This document shows, one piece after another, positions 58,634 through 64,000 of a stretch of DNA of 64,000 bases. This stretch comes from Candidatus Saccharicenans sp. (GTDB taxonomy: Bacteria; Acidobacteriota; Aminicenantia; Aminicenantales; Saccharicenantaceae). The notes beneath the pieces were generated by a model, which had not been told where the DNA came from, made no database searches, and was given only the letters and a program-made list of their open reading frames with translations. A program made the position numbers and the translations under genes. Each line of letters starts with the position of its first letter. Within the stretch, counting starts at the first letter, position 1. The stretch covers positions 396,677 through 460,676 of the forward strand of contig JASEIU010000001.1 in NCBI GenBank assembly GCA_030017715.1. Reading direction: 5' to 3'.

Positions 58634-60367
58634 TTATTTTAGTTTTTTGTCCGGTGCCCCGGCCTCCGGTTTATCCAGCCGGCTGAGATCCGGATGTTTG
58701 AGGTGCCAGCCGGTGGCTTCCTGGTAGGCTTTAGCCAGTCGCAGAGCCTTGCCTTCTTCAAACAGGTTGCCGATGAAAGAAATGCTCAGCGGGTGACCGC
58801 TATCGTCAAAACCGCAGGGGACCACCACCGCCGGATGTCCGGTCAGGTTGGTCAGCAGCAGGTTCGGTCCGGCCGATGGCGTCAGGTAGACATCGATGTC
58901 TTTTAAGATTCTGGCCAGGTCCTCGATTAGCAGCGTCCGGATACGATTGGCCTGCAGGTATTCGACCGCGGGAATAAAACGCGCCTGACGGAAGACGTTT
59001 GGCCAGGCGTTTCTTCCCTGTCTGACCATGAGGTCGTCCAGGTTATTCCTGGTCAGTTCGTCAAAGGCGGCCGCCGCCTCGACATTGAGGATGAAGCTTA
59101 AGATATTCGGGTTGATGGCAGGAAGTTTTATTTCCACCGGTTCCAGGCCGATCTCTTTCAGGACGTCCAGCACCGCCAGGTATTTTCCCTGGTTGTTTCT
59201 GACCCGGTCGAAAGCTTCTTTCAGATATCCGACTCTAATTTTTTTCAGGTCCAGTCGGCTGTGGTATGAAAACGGCAGGTCGTAGACCGTCCGGTCTTTT
59301 CCGTCCGGACCGGTGATGTATCTGAAAATCAGGGCCAGGTCGTCAGCGCTCCTGGCAATCGGGCCGATTTTATCCATGCTCCAGCTAAGGGCCATGGCCC
59401 CGTAGCGGCTGACCCGGCCGAAGGTGGGACGAAGGCCTGAGGTGCCGCAGCGAGTGGAAGGGGAGACAATCGAGCCCCAGGTTTCGGTGCCGATGGCGAA
59501 AGCCACCAGGCCGGCGGCGGTGGCCGAGGCTGAACCAGCCGAGGAACCGCTTGAGCCCTGCTCCAGGTCCCAGGGATTCAAGGTCTGGCCGCCGAACCAG
59601 ACGTCTCCCCAGGCCAGCTCGCCCATGCTGAGCTTAGCCACCAGCACGGCCCCGGCTTCGGTCAGTTTTTCAAAGACGGTGGACTCGATATCCAGTTGCT
59701 GGTCTTTGAAAATGGGCGAACCCCAGGTAGTGGGATAACCGCGGACAGCCAGCAGGTCTTTCAGGCCATAGGGAATGCCGTGAAGGGGACCGCGGTAGAG
59801 CCCGGCCGCCAGCTCGCGGTCGGCCCGGGCGGCCTGCTGCAGCGCCAGGTCTTCGGTCAGGGTTACCAGGCAGCGCAGTTTCGGCCCGTATTTTTTTAGC
59901 CTTTCCAGATAGAGCCGGGTCAGGAACTCGGAGCCTATTCTTCTGTGTTTTATCAGCCAGGCCAGGTCGGTCACCGGATAGAAAGCCAGGTCTTCCAGAT
60001 TATCGGGCAGCCGGACTTCATCCGGTTCTTCCGGGTTAAAACCGGTATCGTTCCGGAACCGGGTTAAATCAAAACCGGAAGGCAGGGGATTAAAAATAAG
60101 AGACGGTGCGATTGAGTTTTCCAGAGAAATTTCCCGCATTTCCCGGAAGTTACGCAGATTGGCTTCCAGATCGGTGAGCATCAACCTTTTTTCTTTTTGA
60201 TTGAATTCCAGGCCTGATATTTTGCTGGCCGCTGAAATGTCCTGAAGAGTTATCGTCCTGCCCTTAAAATAATAGAGGGCGAGAGCACCGCCCAGGACCA
60301 GGACGAGGCTCAGCAGTAAGCCCAGCGCCGCCAAATTGACCTGTCCGGAATTTGTCTGGTTAGTCAT
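58634..60367 (-). CDS. Membrane-anchored amidase (amidase signature family)
   Basis: 577 residues from ATG 60367. An N-terminal anchor is at about 12-30 (LGLLLSLVLVLGGALALYYF). The amidase-signature triad is visible: Lys in GIPYGLKDLLAVRG, cis-Ser and the nucleophile in QGSSGSSAGSASATAAG, with GTETWGSIVSPSTRCGTSGL the family's glycine/serine region. It hydrolyses amides; Glu-tRNA amidotransferase GatA is ruled out by the anchor and the altered flanks. More like the peptide or aryl amidases of this clan. The anchor suggests a periplasmic site, which is unusual for the family. Monocistronic. Confidence 0.9.
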   Translation of the reverse strand: MTNQTNSGQVNLAALGLLLSLVLVLGGALALYYFKGRTITLQDISAASKISGLEFNQKEKRLMLTDLEANLRNFREMREISLENSIAPSLIFNPLPSGFDLTRFRNDTGFNPEEPDEVRLPDNLEDLAFYPVTDLAWLIKHRRIGSEFLTRLYLERLKKYGPKLRCLVTLTEDLALQQAARADRELAAGLYRGPLHGIPYGLKDLLAVRGYPTTWGSPIFKDQQLDIESTVFEKLTEAGAVLVAKLSMGELAWGDVWFGGQTLNPWDLEQGSSGSSAGSASATAAGLVAFAIGTETWGSIVSPSTRCGTSGLRPTFGRVSRYGAMALSWSMDKIGPIARSADDLALIFRYITGPDGKDRTVYDLPFSYHSRLDLKKIRVGYLKEAFDRVRNNQGKYLAVLDVLKEIGLEPVEIKLPAINPNILSFILNVEAAAAFDELTRNNLDDLMVRQGRNAWPNVFRQARFIPAVEYLQANRIRTLLIEDLARILKDIDVYLTPSAGPNLLLTNLTGHPAVVVPCGFDDSGHPLSISFIGNLFEEGKALRLAKAYQEATGWHLKHPDLSRLDKPEAGAPDKKLK

Positions 60368-60481
60368 GGCCCTCTCCTTCTTTTTTTATATGGGCTATTA
60401 AACCCCAAATTGACCGGGCCGGTCAATAATCGCCGGGAACAGGCGATGTTTCCGGGTTCATCTGGCAGGCCCGCGGCCCCG

Positions 60482-60518
60482 AAAAAATTGGTGAAAATGT
60501 ATTGTGGCCCCCGTTTTT
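60482..60518 (-). repeat. REP-type repeat, diverged tail form
   Basis: AATTGGTGAAAATGTATTGT followed by GGCCCCCGTTTTT. It keeps the ATTGTG and CCCCCGTTTT core with several changes. It lies just upstream of the MFS promoter. Confidence 0.6.
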
Positions 60519-60521
60519 CCC

Positions 60522-60548
60522 TTGACTTATTGTGAGGCTTGATATATT
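60522..60548 (+). promoter_or_regulatory. Candidate promoter of the MFS transporter gene
   Basis: TTGACT (60522-60527) and TATATT (60543-60548) with a 15-base spacer; the shifted ATATTT gives 17. It lies 66 bases before the preferred start. Confidence 0.4.
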
Positions 60549-60614
60549 TTGCCTGTTAATATATTTCTTTTTAAGAGATGCGCCCTGGATGACCAAATAG
60601 CAAGGGAAAAGGCA

Positions 60615-61913
60615 GTGTTGAACCCGGCCAGCAAGTTTTATCGTTTCCTGATGCTGGCTTTTATCGCCTCGCTGTCTTTTGGCAGTTATTTTGCCTATGA
60701 CATAGTTTCGGCTATCGCCCCCTCGCTGATTGAAGAACTCCAGGCCGCCCGCTCGACGGTCGGGACTTTTTTTACCATGTACAGCCTGGCGGCCATTCTG
60801 GCTGTCCTGGTGGGCGGGCTTCTGGTTGATAAGCTGGGCACCAGGAAGGCCAGTCTGCTTTTCTCTCTTCTGGTGTTTATCGGAGCCGCGCTGGTCTGGA
60901 AGGCCCGGAGCATTCCGGTCTTTTTCCTGGGCCGGTTTATCTTCGGGGCTGGCTCCGAACCGCTGATCGTGGCTCAGAGCGCCATGCTGGCCCGCTGGTT
61001 CCGGAGCAAGGAACTGGCCTTTTCCTTCGGGGCCACTCTGACCGTCAGCCGGCTGGGCTCACTTTTTGCTTTTAACACCGGGGAGCTGATTTCCAGGTAT
61101 TTCGGTGGCTTCCGTTACGCTCTGCTGGCCGCGGTTCTGGCCTGCGCCGTCTCTTTGCTTGGAAACCTGTTCTATATCGTGCTCGACCGGCGGGGCGAGA
61201 AAGTGCTTGACCTCAAGAAGGAAGCTGAAACCGAGAAAATCAATCTCAGGGATATAAAAGAATTCAAGCCGACCTTCTGGTACATTACCGCCCTCTGCTT
61301 TACTTTTTATTCGGCCATCTTTCCTTTTACTGCTCTGTCCACTGACTTTTTCGTGGATAAATGGGGGATAGCCAGAACGGCCGAGTCCTCGGGCGGATTT
61401 CTGGCCCAGGTGTTCAATAATTTCCTGCACCTGTTCAGCACGGCCGGCGGCATCAGCTCCATAATCATCTTCGCCTCCATGATTTTTGCCCCCTTTGCTG
61501 GCAGCCTGGTTGACCGTATCGGACGGCGGGCGACATTGATGATTTTTGGCTCCCTGATTCTCATTCCCTGCCACCTGCTGATGGGTCTGACCCGGATTTA
61601 CCCGGCTTATCCGATGGTTTTTCTGGGAATTGCTTTTGTCCTGGTGCCGGCGGCTATGTGGCCCTCGGTGCCGATGGTGGTCAGGGAAGAAAGGACCGGA
61701 ACCGCTTTTGGCCTGATGACGGCCATTCAGAACATCGGCCTGGGTTTATTTCCGCTGATTAACGGTTTCTTGCGTGATAAAACCCATTCCTACACCGCCT
61801 CCTCGGTCATGTTTGCCAGCCTGGGAATGGTTGGTCTGGCTTTTGCCCTGTTGCTTAAAAGGGCCGACGGGCGGGAAAGCAACATTCTGGAAAAGACCAC
61901 CCGGAAATCATAA
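60615..61913 (+). CDS. MFS transporter (anion/carboxylate-type)
   Basis: GTG 60615 is preferred (AAGGGAAAAGG upstream); a TTG at 60549 would add 22 residues with no site. 432 residues, 12 membrane helices. MFS loop 2-3 motif GGLLVDKLGTRKASLLFS and its equivalent GSLVDRIGRRATLMIFG in the second half are clear. ARWFRSKELAFSFGATLTVS resembles the glycerol-3-phosphate/anion exchanger and nitrate/oxalate-type MFS branches. The substrate is not determinable. Stands alone. The C-terminal tail is short and basic. Confidence 0.88.
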   Translation: MLNPASKFYRFLMLAFIASLSFGSYFAYDIVSAIAPSLIEELQAARSTVGTFFTMYSLAAILAVLVGGLLVDKLGTRKASLLFSLLVFIGAALVWKARSIPVFFLGRFIFGAGSEPLIVAQSAMLARWFRSKELAFSFGATLTVSRLGSLFAFNTGELISRYFGGFRYALLAAVLACAVSLLGNLFYIVLDRRGEKVLDLKKEAETEKINLRDIKEFKPTFWYITALCFTFYSAIFPFTALSTDFFVDKWGIARTAESSGGFLAQVFNNFLHLFSTAGGISSIIIFASMIFAPFAGSLVDRIGRRATLMIFGSLILIPCHLLMGLTRIYPAYPMVFLGIAFVLVPAAMWPSVPMVVREERTGTAFGLMTAIQNIGLGLFPLINGFLRDKTHSYTASSVMFASLGMVGLAFALLLKRADGRESNILEKTTRKS

Positions 61914-62066
61914 TCTCAAGCCGGCTGTCGCGGAAGCCTCAACTTTTCTGATTTAAGGATGCCCCTTCCCGGTCAGGCCGGAATTCTTCCGCTTACTTCA
62001 GATATTTAATAATAGGTTTTTCTGTGTTTCCTGTCCGTTTCAAGAAAGTAGGGCCGGGATCTCAAG

Positions 62067-62471
62067 TCAGCCTTTTCCAGACTCCAGGAGTTTGACCAAG
62101 ACCTTCCGGTTTCGGGGACCGTCAAACTCGCACAGAAAGATACCCTGCCAGGTGCCGAGCACCAGTTCTCCGTTCTCAATCAATACCGAAAGCGAACTGC
62201 CCAGCAGAGAGGTTTTAAGATGGGCGGGAGAATTGCCCTCGCTGTGGGCCCAGGGCAGGTTGTCGGGGACGATTTTTCTCAGGGCCATCAGGATATCGGC
62301 CCTGACCTCAGGGTCAGCCTGCTCGTTGATGGTCAGGCCGCAGGTGGTGTGAGGGCAGAAAATAACGGCCAGTCCGGACCTTAGCCCGGATTCCCTGACC
62401 AGCGCCTGGATCTTCCCGGTTATGTTCAAGAATTCTTCCCGGCCGGAGGTTAACAGGTTAAGCTGAAGCAC
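62067..62471 (-). CDS. YjbQ/UPF0047 family protein
   Basis: GTG start at 62471 behind CAGGGGGAAAAAA. 134 residues containing the complete family signature: VIFCPHTTCGLTINEQADPE, HSEGNSPAHLKTSLLGSSL and LVLGTWQGIFLCEFDGPRNR. These give the conserved His/Cys/Glu pocket that binds a metal or phosphate. Some members show weak thiamine-phosphate synthase activity, but the true role is unsettled. Divergent from nrdD. Confidence 0.92.
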   Translation of the reverse strand: MLQLNLLTSGREEFLNITGKIQALVRESGLRSGLAVIFCPHTTCGLTINEQADPEVRADILMALRKIVPDNLPWAHSEGNSPAHLKTSLLGSSLSVLIENGELVLGTWQGIFLCEFDGPRNRKVLVKLLESGKG

Positions 62472-62517
62472 TTTTTTCCCCCTGAAAAAAATTATTAAAA
62501 AAAGTTCATATTTTTCC

Positions 62518-62574
62518 TTGACAAAGCATTTCCGATGTATTTATATATAGTGTCGAAAGCACAAGATTTAGTAT
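62518..62574 (+). promoter_or_regulatory. nrdD promoter with two NrdR-box-like sites
   Basis: TTGACA (62518-62523) and a -10 of TATATA (62542-62547), 18 bases apart. The -10 lies inside TATTTATATATAGTGT (62538-62553), whose right half is a perfect NrdR box half (ATATATAGTGT). A second weaker box, GCACAAGATTTAGTAT, is at 62559-62574, two helical turns downstream. NrdR boxes normally come in such pairs over nrd promoters. Confidence 0.55.
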
Positions 62575-62703
62575 CAAGGAGCCATGAACAGCACTAAATA
62601 TTGTTTTTTCAAGCTTTTTTCCTGCCTGAAAAATAATAGCATAAAAGGGGCGTCTGAAGTTAGCGCAGAAACGAAAAAATTTTAAGTTTATAGGGAGGAA
62701 GGG

Positions 62704-64000
62704 ATGGTCAAAACCAGCAAAATCACCCGCATTAAGAAAAGGGACGGAACTATCGTTGATTTCACCCAGGACAAAATCACCAACGCCATTTACAAAGCGA
62801 TGCAGTCGCAGGGAATCGACGACCTGATGGAAGCCCAGCATGTCTCGGACATAGTAGTTTTCGTTCTGGAGGAAAAATTCGGTGGTTACACCATCCCCTC
62901 GGTGGAACAGATTCAGGACATCGTGGAAATGGTTCTGATGAAGCAGGGCTACCACGAGGTGGCCAAGGCTTACATCCTCTATCGCGAAAAGCACAAAGCC
63001 ATCCGCGAAGCCAGAGAAACGGGCATCAACCTGGAAAGGTTGATCAAGGATTACATCAATGACCACGACTGGAAAGTCAGGGAGAACAGCAACGAGGGAG
63101 TGGTCAGCTTCTCCGGCCTGAACGCCAGGATTTCCGGCGAAGTGCTGTCCAACTTTGCTCTGAACAACCTTTATTCGGAAAGAATAAAGAAAGCCCACCA
63201 GGAAGGTGATTTTCACATCCATGACCTTTCCTATCCGATTGTCGGTTACTGTGCCGGCTGGTCGATGGAAAATCTGCTGCGGAAGGGTTTCGGCCATGTT
63301 CCCAACCAGGTTCATTCCCATCCGGCCAAGCATCTGGAAACGGCCACCCTGCACATGGTGAATTACATCGGCACCATGCAGGCTGAATTCGCCGGAGCCC
63401 AGGCTTTTTCCAGCGTCGATACCTTCCTGGCGCCTTTTGTCAGGGCGGACGGCCTGAGCTACGACCGGGTCAAGCAGGATATCCAGAAACTTATTTTCGG
63501 CCTGAACGTCCCCTGCCGCTGGGGCTGGCAGACGCCCTTCTCCAACCTGACCTTTGACTGGACGGTTCCGGAAGACCTGAAGAATAAGAAAGTCATCGTC
63601 GGCGGAGAGGAGCTCGACTCCTGCTACGGCGATTACCAGAAAGAAATGGACATGATTAACCGGGCTTTCCTGGAGCTGATGATCGAAGGCGACCTCAAAG
63701 GTCGGGTGTTCACCTTCCCCATTCCGACCTATAATATTACCAAGGACTTTGACTGGGACCATCCCAACGCCAGACTCCTGTTTGAAGCCACCGCCAAGTA
63801 CGGCATTCCTTATTTTCAGAATTATCTCGGGACCAACCTCAATCCGGGCGATATCCGGGCCATGTGCTGCCGGCTGAACCTGGATATGAGAGAGTTGAGA
63901 CACCGGCCGGGCAATATGTGGGGGGCGGGCGACCAGACCGGTTCGATCGGCGTGGTCACCATCAACCTCAACCGCATCGGCTATGAATCCCGCTCCAGGC
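62704..64000 (+). CDS. nrdD: Anaerobic ribonucleoside-triphosphate reductase, N-terminal part (runs off right edge)
   Basis: ATG 62704 behind TAGGGAGGAAGGG. The first 432 residues are in the window. An ATP-cone allosteric domain occupies ~1-95 (ITRIKKRDGTIVDFTQDKIT, VLEEKFGGYTIPSVEQIQDI). The class III reductase core follows: HDLSYPIVGYCAGWSMENLL, FGLNVPCRWGWQTPFSNLTF with the thiyl-radical Cys region, and CCRLNLDMRELRHRPG. It reduces NTPs to dNTPs with a glycyl radical installed by NrdG; the glycyl loop lies beyond the edge. Marks a strictly or facultatively anaerobic host. Probably under NrdR control from the sites upstream. Confidence 0.95.
   Translation, partial: MVKTSKITRIKKRDGTIVDFTQDKITNAIYKAMQSQGIDDLMEAQHVSDIVVFVLEEKFGGYTIPSVEQIQDIVEMVLMKQGYHEVAKAYILYREKHKAIREARETGINLERLIKDYINDHDWKVRENSNEGVVSFSGLNARISGEVLSNFALNNLYSERIKKAHQEGDFHIHDLSYPIVGYCAGWSMENLLRKGFGHVPNQVHSHPAKHLETATLHMVNYIGTMQAEFAGAQAFSSVDTFLAPFVRADGLSYDRVKQDIQKLIFGLNVPCRWGWQTPFSNLTFDWTVPEDLKNKKVIVGGEELDSCYGDYQKEMDMINRAFLELMIEGDLKGRVFTFPIPTYNITKDFDWDHPNARLLFEATAKYGIPYFQNYLGTNLNPGDIRAMCCRLNLDMRELRHRPGNMWGAGDQTGSIGVVTINLNRIGYESRSR

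Noticed and set aside
62506-63903. A 465-codon open frame on the minus strand
   Set aside because: It lies antisense to nrdD, which has a ribosome site and unmistakable motifs; the minus frame has no recognisable domain and is a shadow of biased codons.

Overview
The window reads as a chromosome segment of a Gram-negative, strictly anaerobic, protein- and peptide-degrading bacterium, about half G+C by eye. The evidence is an anaerobic ribonucleotide reductase, hybrid cluster protein, tungsten-type aldehyde:ferredoxin oxidoreductase, LUD/iron-sulfur lactate-type oxidation proteins, a FadL-type outer-membrane protein, many lipoproteins and signal peptides, and five large exported hydrolases (two S9, one M49, one M64, one Ntn amidohydrolase). 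The gene mix and the many copies of a GGGGACACAATACTC-type repeat with its own transposase would suit Candidatus Aminicenantes or another Acidobacteriota-related lineage. That placement is inference, because no rRNA is present.

Layout. 1-10 kb: a DUF4438 gene running off the left edge, a small membrane protein, a TPR-PDZ protein, a PadR regulator with its membrane partner under a promoter-overlapping palindrome, an Ntn amidohydrolase and an M49 peptidase. These are interspersed with REP-bounded elements, one of which cuts an rraA-like gene. 10.2-15.4 kb: an AT-richer accessory island with a 5'-truncated HNH gene, IS3 and IS91 wrecks, a lipoprotein, a HEPN-like plus DUF6884 gene pair and a DUF6804 membrane protein. 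15.7-31.9 kb: AOR with a double class II aldolase, a LUD protein, alkaline phosphatase, hcp, arsM with a cysteine-bearing AbrB-type regulator, a LutB-LutA fusion and an S9 peptidase. 31.9-34.4 kb: tRNA-Met, tilS with an in-frame REP, and a REP-associated tyrosine transposase framed by identical repeats. 34.3-37.8 kb: a four-gene leftward operon (ABC ATPase, ABC permease, TPR protein, prepilin peptidase). 37.8-45.1 kb: a second S9 peptidase and a MEMO/agmatinase/M64 peptidase operon.

46.2-64 kb: a candidate structured RNA, a DUF3467 gene, an internally deleted IS with 17-bp target duplications, FadL, a sugar ABC transporter, a Spy-like protein, a sigma-54-driven FecR/DUF6600 gene, glucose-6-phosphate isomerase, an amidase, an MFS transporter, YjbQ and the start of nrdD behind an NrdR-like control region.

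The most unusual material is the REP/RAYT system. It has a source gene between identical repeats, dispersed repeats placed just after stop codons, roughly 280-bp composite derivatives, a repeat read in frame inside tilS, and repeats that supply the last residues and stop codon of two different proteins. The HEPN-DUF6884 pair in the island is the best candidate for an undescribed functional cassette. All functional calls rest on motif recognition by eye; no database search was possible.
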